Source: Aspidiotus rigidus (lineage: Eukaryota; Arthropoda; Insecta; Hemiptera; Diaspididae). Taken from it: a stretch of DNA of 64,000 bases. The stretch covers positions 1,674,001-1,738,000 of the forward strand of contig JAVHKY010000030.1 of the NCBI GenBank assembly GCA_035079385.1, read 5' to 3'. The position numbers were made by a program, and so were the translations under genes. Positions 48,290 to 59,660 of the stretch are shown in pieces (the first letter of the stretch is position 1; the number at the start of each line of letters is the position of its first letter). The notes beneath the pieces were generated by a model, which saw nothing but the letters and a program-made list of their open reading frames with translations, made no database searches and had not been told where the DNA came from.

Positions 48290-48480
48290 AGCTGGTGAAC
48301 CTAGTCAAATTAGAGAAGGACCCAAAGAAGTAGGTCGGAATGGGGCCAGGAGAAGAAGAAAAATGCTCCAATTATGGTCCACATGCCGAAGTGGAAACAG
48401 TGTGATGCGGTTTACATTGGAGAAACAAAAAGAGAGTCCAGTACATATTAGAATGAAAGAGTATGAGAGATCCTAGATCG
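48290..48480 (+). pseudogene. Penelope-like GIY-YIG scrap
   Basis: One frame reads KQCDAVYIGETKRES before a stop, and the next frame continues HIRMKEYERS. This matches the CxxxYIGETxR...xxRxxEH core of Penelope endonucleases. The piece is too short to place in a lineage. Confidence 0.6.
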
Positions 48481-48559
48481 ATGGAGAGAAAAAAGTGATT
48501 TCCTGGCAGAGCCAAATAAATGAAGATGATGTTTCATCTGAATCTGAATAACCTTTATT

Positions 48560-50510
48560 GAGGATATATATTAGTTGCATCGAAATTTCAAATGAAACTG
48601 ATATCTACCCCAATCTCTTGAAGAGACCGACTAAGCTTGTCCTGCTCACGCCTCCACGCCTCACACTCAAATAAGGTGTGTTGTTGTCCGTCATCCCAAT
48701 GCTAACACGTTGCCTGCTCAACTTTCCTTAACTGCTCGTGAAGGTACTTGTTGGCCGCGTAACACCTGCGTCAAGTGAAAGTTCAGCTGGAGTCGGTTTA
48801 TCCACTCATTGAGGTCGCGTATTAGCACAGGGTTGTCCATGTACCCAGCCCGCTCTGGGCAATTCTTATTTTCCAGTTTACAAGCAAGGAGCGCCTGGCC
48901 TCCTGCTTGACCCGTAAAGCTTCTCGGTTGATCGACGTTGTCTTCTTTGCTTTGAACACCACCGCTCTCTACTCAGCAAGGAGCTCGATGGTGGTGAACG
49001 TGCTAATATACAAAGAGCCTCCGTCGAGACAATGCGGTAGGCACTGACACACCTCAGCGCAGCTCTTTGTAGCATCTTTACCATCTCTCTCCTTCTGTAT
49101 GGTGTCTTTATGGAGTCGGTCCATACTGGCGCACCGTACAAGAGGATCGACAAGGCAGTGCTCATCATGATCCTTCTTCTTGCTTCTCTCGGTCCTGCTA
49201 GGTTCCTCATCAGGCGGCTTAGGTATCTAACTACCCAGCACGCCTTTTCCGCTGCCATCAGGAAATGGTGCCTGAAGCTCAGCGTTGAGTCAAACAAGAT
49301 GCCCAGGTATTTCATTTGCTCCTTGGTTGCTATTTCCACACCTTGCAGGTGAAAGGTGGGTGGACTGAACTTCCGACGGGTCGTAAATAAAATGGCCTCC
49401 GTCTTATCAACTGTAAGGTCGAGTCCAGCTGATTCAATCCAACGTATCACTACCTCTAGAGCCCGGTTTACCCTACTCTCCACCGCTACAGTTGTTTCGG
49501 CAGTGCATACCACCAGGGTGTCATCTGCATAGAAGATAAGCTTAACCCCCAGTAGCAGCTTTACCTTAAATATCCCGTTAAATGCAACGCACCATAAAAG
49601 CGGTCAAAGACCGTCCTCTGCGGCACCCCACAAGTGACAGGGTGCTTTACTGTATCAGCAGACGTCTCTGCATGGATTTCACGATAGCTAAGACAGCTGC
49701 TGATCATCCTGAGCAGGTATGCAGGTACTTCTGCGTCCACGAGAGCTTTCAATATCGACTTCCATGGAATCGAATAGAACGAATTTCTTATGTCGGGGCT
49801 GACTGCTGCGCAAAACTGACACGTAGCAATCACTGACTCGGCTATCCTCTTCAGCCGGATCCCAGCATCTGATGTACAGCGTCCAGTTTGAAAACCGTAC
49901 ACTGACTACTAGAGATTATATCTCTCTCCTTCAGATAGTTCTCAAGTCGATTGGCTGTCACCTCTCCAGGAGTTTCCCAATATTTTCCAACAGACAAAGT
50001 AGTCGATAAGAGGATGGTAGACCAGGTGGTTTATCCTTCTTATCAATCAATGCTAGCCTGGTTTTCTTCCATCGCATAGGGAACAGTTCCTCAGCAATTA
50101 CCTCATTGACAAGCAGTGCCGAGTTAACTGAATGTATGGCGCTCCAGACTGGATTTGGAATCTTATCTGGGCCCGGAGTCTTCCAATAATTGCCCCGCAG
50201 TCTATTGACTGCTGTATCCACCTCCTCGGTACCTAGGAGGGATATACCATCCTCTTCCACTATTAGTAACGTTACCATCGGTGGTGGCCATCAATGATTT
50301 GACCCACAACACCCGGCTCCATTCGACTCATTGCTGAGAGCCCCTTTAGCTTCTTCAGCACTATCTTGTAAGGCTTTCAAAACGGGTCGTCCTCTACCAT
50401 CTCACACAGCTCTTGTCATGCAGCACTCTTGCTGTCTTTGATGGCCTTCTTCAGGCTTTTACGATCCAGCTGGTATTCAGGTGCAACCGCCCGCGCCGAC
50501 TAAGATCTCT
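48560..50510 (-). pseudogene. R1-like LINE ORF2 relic, longer copy
   Basis: From 50510 downwards it shows a 'KSLKKAIKDSK...DDPF...YKIVLKKLKG' pre-RT segment, then TPGPDKIPNPVW, RWKKTRLALIDKKDKPPG, and YRLLCLLENIGKLLE. Next come YGFQTGRCTSDA, a degenerate SPDIRNSFYSIPW palm segment, CGVPQ, and an intact F-Y-A-D-D (about 49520). VDKTEAILFTTRR, KYLGILFDS and the ALSILLYGAPVW helix follow. The C-terminal zinc-knuckle region is degraded. Several stops and frameshifts show it is dead. It is the same family as the relic at 8.24-9.71 kb and extends about 800 bases further 5'. Confidence 0.88.
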
Positions 50511-50689
50511 ACCAGTTTTAGACTTCCCTAAAAACAGCCCATTAAAAAGTTTATGTCCGTATCTCGATTTGCAAGCTATCTCAAGCATTACCGTACCGGT
50601 CCTCGCCTACTGAAATCAGTCTTGAGAAGAAGATTTTGGATCTAGAGGCAACACAACGAAATTCGGAGCTGTATCCGTAAATGTTTGAA

Positions 50690-51000
50690 GTGTGTTGAAA
50701 CTCGTGCTGCGATCTTAGAACAATTCTACCTCGACAAAGAGTTGTACGAACTGGACCTTTTGCAATCACAGGTGTTGATTATAAAAGTCCTGTAAAAATT
50801 AGAGTCGTTAGCGGTAAGTATACGATATATTTAACCTCTTACATTGCTACATTTATTTGCTTTTGCACTAAAGCAATTCATTTAGAATTAGTTGGTAATT
50901 TGTCTTCACTTGCTTTTATCAATGCGCTTAGTCGAAGAGTAACCTTCTAAAAGGCATTCTGATACTGGAACCAGTAAATGTAGAACACCTCTCTCCACAA
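50690..51000 (+). pseudogene. BEL/Pao retrotransposon integrase fragment
   Basis: The plus strand reads LPRQRVVRTGPFAITGVDYKSPVKIRV, continuing to YIATFICFCTKAIHLELVGNLSSLAFINALSR. These are the TGVDYxGP and CFxTKAxHLELVxDL signatures of BEL/Pao integrase cores. After a stop near 50950 a degraded SDTGTS (for SDNGTN) follows. Neither protease nor RT nor LTRs are seen, so only a scrap remains, next to the R1-like relic. Confidence 0.8.
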
Positions 51001-51084
51001 ATTCACATTCAAGGCTTTGACCGCCTCCAGTAGTTCAAAAGAAATGTTGAAGTCTGACATCCACAAAGAAGAGGAATAGAAGTT

Positions 51085-51500
51085 ATTAGAACTGATGACA
51101 TCATACTTGTAGATTTCAGAATAGCCTCTATCATACTAGGCTGTACAGTATATATATAATACTATATGAGACCTACTATCAGCCTTCATGAGACCAGGCC
51201 CAACTTAAGCTCAACATACAGCAATATTGAACTCGCCGATTTTAGAATCCGGCTCAAGGTCGCGGTTGATTAAGTCACCAGATGATGACATCATAATTGG
51301 AGGAGGCCTCGAGGTCATGGCTGATGATATCATAGTTATTATTATAAAGGAAGAGAAGGTGTCAGTATACAGGACTATTAGGTGGTGGGGGAGTGCGAGG
51401 GTGGTGTGAACTCGTAAATTTTGGAATTAGAGGCCAAGATTTAGGACTCGTGGAACTCGCAAAACTTCAGGAAAGACATGATATATGTCGAAATTTGAAC
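51085..51500. repeat. Dispersed repeat shared with 13.3-13.7 kb
   Basis: It has 'GATGACATCATACTTG', 'TAAGTCACC...GATGATGACATCAT' and 'GGAATTAGAGGCCAAGATT...ACTTCAGGAAAGACAT' in the same order as the block at 13.29-13.67 kb. Confidence 0.6.
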
Positions 51501-51838
51501 TTAACATTTCAGCTGAGCGGATAAGAACAGACATCCTTTTGCAAAGGACAAACCGCTTATCATTAATTTTGCCTCTGTAAGTAACAGTGGATTTATGCCT
51601 TGGCTCTCTGCCCTTAGCCGATTGGGGAAATTCTTACTATGCTGGGGAAGGTTTCACGTTCCGTAATTCGTCTCCCATACTTGGAGGGCACATGTTACTC
51701 CTCTACCATCAAGAGCTCGGAGTCCGACCTCGCGAGCACATTTTCTGAATTATGAAATTGCTCTCGGGAACTGTCAGTCTTGAGTTGTGCAGTTCGTACG
51801 TACCGAATAAAACTGCCAAAATATAGAGAAGACCGAGG

Positions 51839-52290
51839 CTAAGTGCATTCTCGAATATCTTTACAAGAGTCGACTGCGAAATCGCCTGACACCTGACTAA
51901 GGTGTACGCGCGTACATTGAGGTAAAACAAAATAATATTTCATAATAAAGATAATAACGAATGTTGAAAGTAACGTAGCGGGAGAGCAGCTGTAGGGGTC
52001 CACGCAACCTGCTGCCATTGCTTCAACGTCTTTCGACAAAATACGCGTGTAATGTAGTTTTCTACTGGTGGTACGCCGTTGGTTCTTTGCACAGTGAACA
52101 TACGCTAAGCCTAGACACACAGAAGGTCGGAACTGCTCTTTATACGATTCGGACGTAGAAGCGTGCATCTCTCGCAGCTGTTGATTTTTCAAACCAGGTG
52201 ACACATTCGATTTGAGCTGCCGTCTCGCTCGTCAGACGCGTGCGTATTTTCGGAGGAAGAGCGAGCGTACAAATATATACTCAGATGTAG
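51839..52290 (-). promoter_or_regulatory. Possible minus-strand promoter and first exon
   Basis: A TATATA (52274-52279, minus) is followed by GC-rich DNA with repeated CGCTCG and ACGCG words, then a 121-codon open frame at 52204-51839 (-). That frame has unusually even composition for this window and a hydrophobic stretch late in it. No confirmed splice partner or protein family is seen. It could be a true gene start or chance. From 51500 to 51838 and 52290 to 52940 nothing else is recognised. Confidence 0.25.
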
Positions 52291-53145
52291 TACCTATAGA
52301 TCTGTTAAATGAATGAGTCCACGTGGAGATTATACTATATGCGGTTTGTAAATCAATCTCAAAGTAAATAATCTCGCCTCGCCCTCAGTCATTTGGTCAC
52401 ACATTTGAGACTAAGCGCAGTAAATTTTCTCTCAGGATGAATGAAACCAAATTCTATGAATGGACAATGCGGTACTTTTAATTAAGAGAAAGAGGAAAGA
52501 TATTGACAATAAAACTGAATTTTCCGAGAATTTTATCCATCATGGTCGTTGCCTGCTTGAGAACCTTCAAGTGTCTTGTCATTCCTATGCTGAACCCTAT
52601 TATCGCCCGCTAACGAGGAATTTGTCAGATTCCATTAGTTGTCATCAATTGAGATGCTACACTTCTAAATAAAAAATTTTCCTCTAGCTCCAAAGCTTCA
52701 TTCTTTGTGGACTATAGCCTCTCTGGTTTAAACATTAGAAATTCATTGAATAAAATCTACGTGAATCAACAATTATTTCTGACGTATTTTCTGAAGAGGT
52801 TTAAGTACGTACTTCTCGACTTGTTTGTTTTCCTTGAGAGATCTGGACATGAGCAGCTAACGAAAAGATTTTAGTATCGCAACTCATGTCGTAAGCTCGA
52901 TGGATAAATGGTCGAAGACGATAAGGCGGACATGTTGTGATGGTTGGCTCTAGCCGGGGAAGGGGGGATCGCCTTCGTCGAAACATGTTTGAAATCTCCG
53001 TCAAAATGTTTTCCCCAATGAGAAAACTCGAAACCCAAAGAATTGGACCCATCCGCTCCACATGGGTTGCGGAGTCATTTTTAGGCCTAAATCCAAGTGG
53101 CTGTATCTCAAGCAGTAACGATCACATTTTAAAAACAGTAGAGAT

Positions 53146-54010
53146 CCACTTTTTTACCCTGGAGAATCGTGAGTTTTTGTATTTCATTTATCAATTAGGT
53201 TGATTATCACCAAGTTTGAAGAAAATGGTCGAAAAATTCTCCAGTCACTGGAAGAACGGAAGTGACAAATAATCGAGGAATCCACTTTTTCAACCTGGAG
53301 AACTGTGAGTTTTGGTATGTCATTCATCAATTAGGTTAATTTTTAAGTAAACATGTTCGTCGGGTTTGAAAAAAAATAGTCAAAAAAATTCTCTAGTCGC
53401 TGGAACGGTCTAGAAATACTGAAAAATTGTGATCCACTTTTTCATTCTGGAGAACCGTGATTTTTTATATTTCATTTATCAATTATGTCAAATCTTATGT
53501 AAATACATTCACCGAGTTGGAAAAAAATAATCAAAAAATTCTCCAGTTTCTGGGAAGCTCTGGAAATAGTAAAAACTCCAGGTAATCCACTTTTCCAACA
53601 TGGAAAACCGTGATTTTTTCATCAATGAGATCAATTCTTGTGTAAATACGTTCACCGAGTTGGGAAAAAATAGTCAATAAATTCTCCAGTCGCTGGAATG
53701 GTCTAGAAATAATAGAAAATCAAGAAAATACACCTTTTCAACCTGGACAACCTTTTGTTCATCAATTAAGTCAATTTTCTTGTAAATATATCCACCGAGT
53801 TTGAAAAAAATATTCAACAAATTCTCCAGTGGCTGGAACAGACTGGAAATAGTAGAAAATCAAGGAAATCCACCTTTTCAACCTTGAGAACCATTTTTGG
53901 AAATTCATCCATTGATTTGGTCAATTCTTTTGAGAACTTGTAGGCCGAGTTTTAGAAAAATTAAAAAAAATTCTCGAGTCACTGGGACGCTCTGGAAATA
54001 GTAAAAAACC
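53146..54010. repeat. Tandem array, unit about 136-153 bp, six copies
   Basis: Units start with CCACTTTTTCAACCTGGAGA-like sequence at about 53146, 53282, 53434, 53587, 53731 and 53871. Each continues with CATTCATCAATTAGGTCAAT, GTAAATACGTTCACCGAGTT and TTCTCCAGTCGCTGGAA. Spacing is 136, 152, 153, 144 and 140. Copies diverge moderately. Confidence 0.85.
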
Positions 54011-54269
54011 AAAGATACACAACCAGCCCTAAGATTCATTTCCTTTACTTTGAAATGTTGAATGTTTATTTTTGTTCCCCTGAAGTCGTAGTAGTACAAA
54101 CTGTGTTACTGGGAGCCGTGCACATGCATGAAGTGGAGGAATCTCCTCTCGAGTTGAGGTGACAATGCTTCAAATATTGGAGTTTATGAGCATGGCAATA
54201 CAAGGAGATAAATAAGATTGAATCCTCAAAAGTACGAGCCATTTTATAATTGAGGGTTAGTTGGCACAT

Positions 54270-54400
54270 AGGCACATCGTTTTGGTCCCCCTCCTATCAC
54301 TTCATCAAAATTTTTCTAAGTCCCTTTTTCTTGCCGGACGGCGCCCGTCATTTTCCTTCAGTTTACCCCCCCCGATAAAACAGGTTCCCTGTTAATATAT
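54270..54400. repeat. Copy of the AACAGGTTCCCTG family
   Basis: 'CCCCTCCTATCA', 'TTTTTCTAAGTCCC', GCCGGACGGCGCCCGTC and ATAAAACAGGTTCCCTG appear in the order seen at the right half of the 7.6-kb fold-back element. Confidence 0.6.
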
Positions 54401-54955
54401 TTTTGGTTCATGCACATTCCCATTTCATCCCACGGAGCGGTGCGTATTTTTTAGCTCGATCATTGACTATTGATTTCACGCGGGCTATTGCGGTAGCAGT
54501 CGTAGTTCACCCCGCTATTCATGGAAAAATCACGGAAAGTCATTAAATCTTGATTTTTTGGGGAATGTTCCACCTCACCAAGGACTATGGTACTACTGTA
54601 TGATGTAGTAGAGGGTACAACGCTTCAAGTGAATGATTTTCCCCAGGTGCCTCCTCCCCCCGATTTTTTTAAATATTCGAGTTTGAAGTTTTGTTATTGC
54701 TAGAAACTAAGGAAAATATTATTGATTTTTGTTTGAAAAAAATACCATAGATGAACGTTCACGTATACTGAAATGTCCTCAAGTTACATTGCTATACAGC
54801 CATTTGGATTTTAGGCCTAAAAATGACTCTGCAGCCCATATGGGTGAGCGGATGGCTCCAATTTTTTGAGTTTCGAGTTTTCTCATTGCGGACAACATTT
54901 TGACGGGCATTTGAAACATTTTTCGACCAAGGCCATTTTCACCCCCTTACCCGGC

Positions 54956-57465
54956 CCTCCTTTAAAAATGTAGTTCTCCATTCCCATAAGCTGCAATTTT
55001 TTTTCGTGTAACAATGAACCATCGCTTCCAAAATACGGAAATTTGAAGTTCGATCAACAGTCTAGGGAGCATCTGGAAAATCAAAGTGATAATATCTATC
55101 TCGAATCGTAAAATAACTCCCACAGGTAATTAATAGCCACTCGTTGTCCTTAAGGAGTACAATTATCGAACGCAAACCAACACACGAACTACACAGCTAA
55201 GAACGAACACTTCACCCTGAAAGAATAAACCTGGGGGGAGGTACGAGAAATGAATCAAATTAAAGCGACTTTTACACCCGCGCGAGTGAATTTCTTTTCA
55301 TCATTGCAGTACTTTGAATAAGATAAAAATCGTAAAGAAATATTGTACGTCGCCGCTGATTCCCTCTACGTCACATTTGTCAGTTGATACAATCGAAAAT
55401 GGAGAGATCTGACTTCGATTGTATTTTCGAATATTTAGTCCGGATACTTAATTAATAAGAGCAATTTAATGACTAAGTATTATTCAAAATAATATATAAT
55501 TCTTCTCATTTTCCGCGTCCACGTCTAGAAACGTCTACCCACGATGGTGTGCCTTTTTCTGTCTGAAGAAAACCCCGAATTTGTACGTATGCATCTTTAA
55601 TGAAGGAATTATTTATTGCCTGGCCGCATCGCTCCAGTAATTAGCTAAAGCGATAACCGTTAATTATGTAATAAACTTTTCGGTGGTACGATGACAGCTC
55701 CCGATAATAAAGAGAGTCGTTGCCTTCACCTAGACCGATTTACTAAACACGTAATAATCTTAGATGTATAATAATGTTCAAAAAATTTTACTCTTTCCTA
55801 CAAAAAAAAAATAAAAAAAATATTCGTATGTATTCTGAATAATGAACGGAATAAGATCCAAATAAATAACAGCGTTAAAAACACTTTTAGGATATTGATA
55901 CTAATTCTTATGGAATTAAAATTCTATCAAAAGCAAATATTCATGTTAAGAAAAAAAAAGGATAACTTGAACATAGTTAGAATTTCCTTAGTTTCAATAT
56001 TCCAAAATTAATTCATGTGAGACTATTAATAAATTATTACTTCTCAGTAATTAGAATGATGACGTTAATTTCTCGTTTATAATGATATCCATCCTTATCG
56101 CGTCGTCTAATAAAGTATTGTAAACTTGCAAAAATATTCCTGCGCACTCGTTGAATGACCGAGCTTAAGGTCGAAATTCATTAATGTTGTCGGTGTGGAT
56201 GAATTGCAACAACTTGAAAAAAAATTCAAATTCTTTTTGATCATAGATCTGTCTACTTATAAATATGGATCGAAACGTATTACATAAAGGATTCAGAACC
56301 AACCATCAGATCTACCAAGAGAAAATAATTTTTTCAAGAAATATACAGAATACACTGGGAGGAATATTGAAGGAAAACGATATCATGCAGTGAAATTGGC
56401 GAGGACAATTTATAGCGCGCCGTGGAAGATGCGTCACGGAGGAAGCTTTCATCAAGTTCTGGAATGTTATACCTACACAACCCATCTGATTTAATCTGAA
56501 ACGAATGTAATTTTGGCAATTTTTCATCCGATGAGATGTCGTAAGGTTTGGTATAACGCCGTAATACTCCAATTCTGAAATCTGCAAGTATGACGCCATG
56601 AGTTCTAATAGCCTCTATTCCTCTCCTTTGTGGATCTCAGACCTCAACATTACTTTTGATCTCCTGGAAGGGGTCAAAACCTTGAACGCGAATTCGTCGA
56701 GAGGGATGTTTCATTTCCACTAATGCTGGTGACAGACCTTAAAATTTTTCCAAGTTCTTGGAGTTGATCAAAGCCCTAGCTCATTGCAACAATACCTACA
56801 CATCGATGTGGCAGTGTGCAAGAAAATAGACCCTCTCTACCGCAGCTAGATGTGATGGTTAGGATTTTGACTGAGTTTAAGAGTGACCGGCTCGATTCAA
56901 TCAATCAAATGAGTTTGTTCGAATATCTCTGAAGACGCTGATCTTGTTTGATTCTGAGGTCACCATGTGAACTCTTTTTTTCAACAGGGAACCTGTTTTA
57001 TCGGGAAGTTTCTCGGAAAAAATATTCGCCGTCCGCCGTCCAGTCGGCCGGCAACCTCAAGGTCGTTTAGAGGTCAATTTCCTGTCACTCTGCTCCCAAT
57101 GAGCTAATTGCTCTACGCTCCTCTTTCCTAGCTTTCAGTTCCACCTCCGGCTCTAACCCTCGGTTTTCTTTTGCTGGCTTCAGTTCCCTGTGTTTTGGTA
57201 GCTGGACCGGAAAGTACCTAGTCGCCTTCCCACTGCTAACTTTTTTTCTTAAAATCAATATATTATTGCAGCTTAAAATTTCAGCTACGGCTTCCACTTG
57301 AACTTGCAGCCTCGAAAAATACAACTTTGGCATTCAATTTTGGGGTTTTGGCTAATCGACAAATCGGAACGGAATTGAATACAGAGGTCATGCAAGAACA
57401 AAAAATCGATCAGGAGAAATAGGGCTACGCGCAGTACTATCAAAGATACGGCAGATTCTCCTAGG
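54956..57465. other. Intergenic DNA with one inverted repeat-family tip
   Basis: At 56985-57050 the inverse tip CAGGGAACCTGTTTTATCGG and GCCGTCCGCCGTCC of the AACAGGTTCC family is present. The region 55270-55760 has a less repetitive, possibly conserved non-coding character, but no gene is supported. Open frames around 56312-56599 and 57085-57333 (-) lack recognisable motifs. Confidence 0.4.
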
Positions 57466-58760
57466 GTTTTCGACCGAAATAATTGTAAGTGGATAACGGT
57501 TATCGGTCCGGTCAGCTTCAAAACTAAAACGGTTAATGGATTATTGGCAGGGCTTCCACAATAACAGTTATTTTTTGGTCAACTGTTATAACCAAAATGA
57601 AAATATTGATCTTGAGCGATTGACCATAACCGTTATAATTGACAATCAATCTTGACCAATTAACCATTATCCATTATTTTTTCTGTCACAACAGTTACTC
57701 GACCAAACATTTTGAGGGTTTTAACCGAAACATTTTCCAACAGTTATTGGTCAAAATGAAGTTTGACCGGTAACCGATAACCAATAGGCAAACAAATTTT
57801 GGAGGTCATTTTACCAATAACCGTTAAACATTTAAAATAATTCGGTTGTAAGTCCTGTTAGTCGCATAAAGTATTTTTCTAAAATGGTCAAACGCTCATA
57901 ATGGTTATTAGGTACCATTATTAAAACATGGTTTGTTCATGACGGTCAAATTATTGAAAAAAAAAATTTTCTGGTAAGAAAAAACATGTTTTTTAACTGA
58001 AACAACATGTTTTTGAACCGAAAAACAGTTTTTAAACTGAAAAACATGTTTTTAAACTAAAAAACATGTTTTTAAACTAAAAAACATGTTTTTAAACTGA
58101 AAAATATGTTTTTAAACTGAAAAACATGTTTTCAAACTACTGAAAAATATGTTTTTAAACTGAAAAACATATTTTCAAACGAAAAAAAAAAATGTTTTTG
58201 AATCAAGAAAGATTGACAAGATAACTGCCAACCAGGGATGCTTAGCCAATCACATTGGCTAAAAACTTAGCTAAAAGCTAACCCTCCAAATTGATTGGCT
58301 TCTCAGCTAAAACGGCTAACCCAGTCTCATTGGCTTGCTAACAGTTAGCTAATTTTGGACCAAAATAGATTGGCTAATGGCTAAGAGCTAAAAGCTAAGG
58401 GCTGAAAGTAGGGGTGGGGTCACATCAATGTGGAGGGGTGAGGTGTGGGGAAGAGAAAAATATTAGCCGTTAGCAATTCCAATTTGAATGGCTAACGGCT
58501 AAACTAATGGCTAATTGGCTAGCTAATTGTTGATGAAAATTGCTCGGCTAACGGCTAATGGCTGCGGCTTAGCTGAGCACCCATGCTGCCAACATGATCG
58601 TTGTGACCGTTTTGATCGAAACGTTTATTGATTAAACGGTCACGGTCAATTTAGTAGTTTTCTTTTACATGGTTATCGGTCAATCGGACCAACAAATATT
58701 TCTCCTTTTGGTCATCGGTTATAAGTTATAACAGTTAAATTCAAACCAAACATCCACCGG
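57466..58760. repeat. Composite AT-rich repeat, copy B
   Basis: It begins CGACCGAAATAATTGTAAGTGGATAA-like, as copy A at 31848 does. It contains about nine units of AAAAACATGTTTTTAAACTG (about 57975-58195) and resumes after a MITE with GACCGTTTTGATCGAAACG and GGTCAATCGG. The terminal 'GTCATCGG' block also matches copy A. Confidence 0.7.
58233..58585. mobile_element. 353-bp hAT-type MITE with perfect 8-bp target duplication
   Basis: The flanks CTGCCAAC (58225-58232 and 58586-58593) are identical. Ends are CAGGGATGCTTAGCC and the approximate inverse GGCTTAGCTGAGCACCCATG. The body is built of TTAGCCGTTAGC-like words. The copy-A repeat at about 32160 shows the unoccupied site (TTTCAACA...GTGTCAACATGAACG). 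A truncated, inverted relative lies at 33403-33673. No transposase is present. Confidence 0.8.
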
Positions 58761-59085
58761 GATCGCTAACAATGCGCGTGATTTGTTCAACGGTAATGGT
58801 ACTTTTGCCAAAATTGTAAGAGGTATCAAAACTAAGGCCGTATATGGAAGAAAATGAAAAATTTGATATTATCTCTTGGATGAAGCAGAATTGAACGGTT
58901 CGTCACCTCATATAATTTGTAGAACGTGCATTTGAGGACATCTTTTATGGGGTGTCAAGAAGCCAAATCTGCTTTGTTCACGTGTTATTTCAATTTTTTC
59001 ATTTTTCTCCCATATACGGCGTAGTTTTTATACCTCTTACAATTTCTCCCCGCTACAGCGCAACGCTAGCGCTCCCCGGTTTGAA
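58753..59085. repeat. Imperfect inverted-repeat element, copy 2
   Basis: The left arm (CACCGGGATCGCTAACAATG, then ATTGTAAGAGGTATC...GGCCGTATATGG) pairs with the right arm (CCATATACGGCG...ATACCTCTTACAAT, then GCTAGCGCTCCCCGGTT) over about 95-115 bases. It is related to 30745-31005. There is no coding content. Confidence 0.65.
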
Positions 59086-59259
59086 TAACTGTTATTTCGC
59101 AAGCCTTAGGTTCTCCAGATCATTTCCCAGTGTGTTTCAGCCGATTTGGGTATCTGCAGCGCTGCAGTGCTGCACTTTTGCATTATACTTATATTCATGC
59201 GCTCTTAGCTGTCAGCCTGTTATGAATTCTTGACACTAGATTGGGAAACCAACGGCTTC

Positions 59260-59660
59260 CTTAATGAAATTCAACGAGGACAAAATTTCCTTCCAAGTCC
59301 CATATATTATAGCTCGAGAGTCAAAATTCCAAGTCTCCTCCTATCATATATTGCTCGAGAGTGAAAATTTCTCAGAGTTAATTAAATATGCAATGCTTCA
59401 TACACCAATCGATTTAGCCCCTTCATTGAGCCAAATAGGCAACACTTCAAACACCTTTAAACTCGGAACGTCCTTCTAAGATAGTTCAAGTCCCCCTCCT
59501 ATCATATATAGTTTGGAGGTCGGAATTTTTCCAAGTCCCCTCCCATTATATATAGCTCCAAAGTCCGGCCTTGTGACGTCACAATTTGATGAGGTCATAG
59601 ATTTGGTACGTCAACATTTTCCAGAACTCTCGTGCTCTATAAAACAGGTTCCCTGCCACC
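59260..59660. repeat. Copy of the AACAGGTTCCCTG family
   Basis: It has repeated 'CAAGTCCC...TATCATATATAGCTCGAGAGTC' segments, a TGACGTCA at about 59573, and ATAAAACAGGTTCCCTGCC at about 59641. It joins features seen separately at 7.8 and 25 kb, so those repeats belong to one family. Confidence 0.6.

Larger units (their letters stand above)
52950..54955. repeat. Composite element: 155-bp inverted repeats around a tandem array
   Basis: The segment at about 52952-53108 (GTCAAAATGTTTTCCCCAAT, GAGAAAACTCGAAAC, GGAGTCATTTTTAGGCCTAA, GTGGCTGTAT) recurs inverted at about 54795-54955 at roughly 80-85 percent identity by eye. Between them lie a tandem array (53146-54010) and a copy of the AACAGGTTCC family (54270-54400). 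No protein is encoded. It resembles a non-autonomous terminal-inverted-repeat or fold-back element. Confidence 0.6.
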
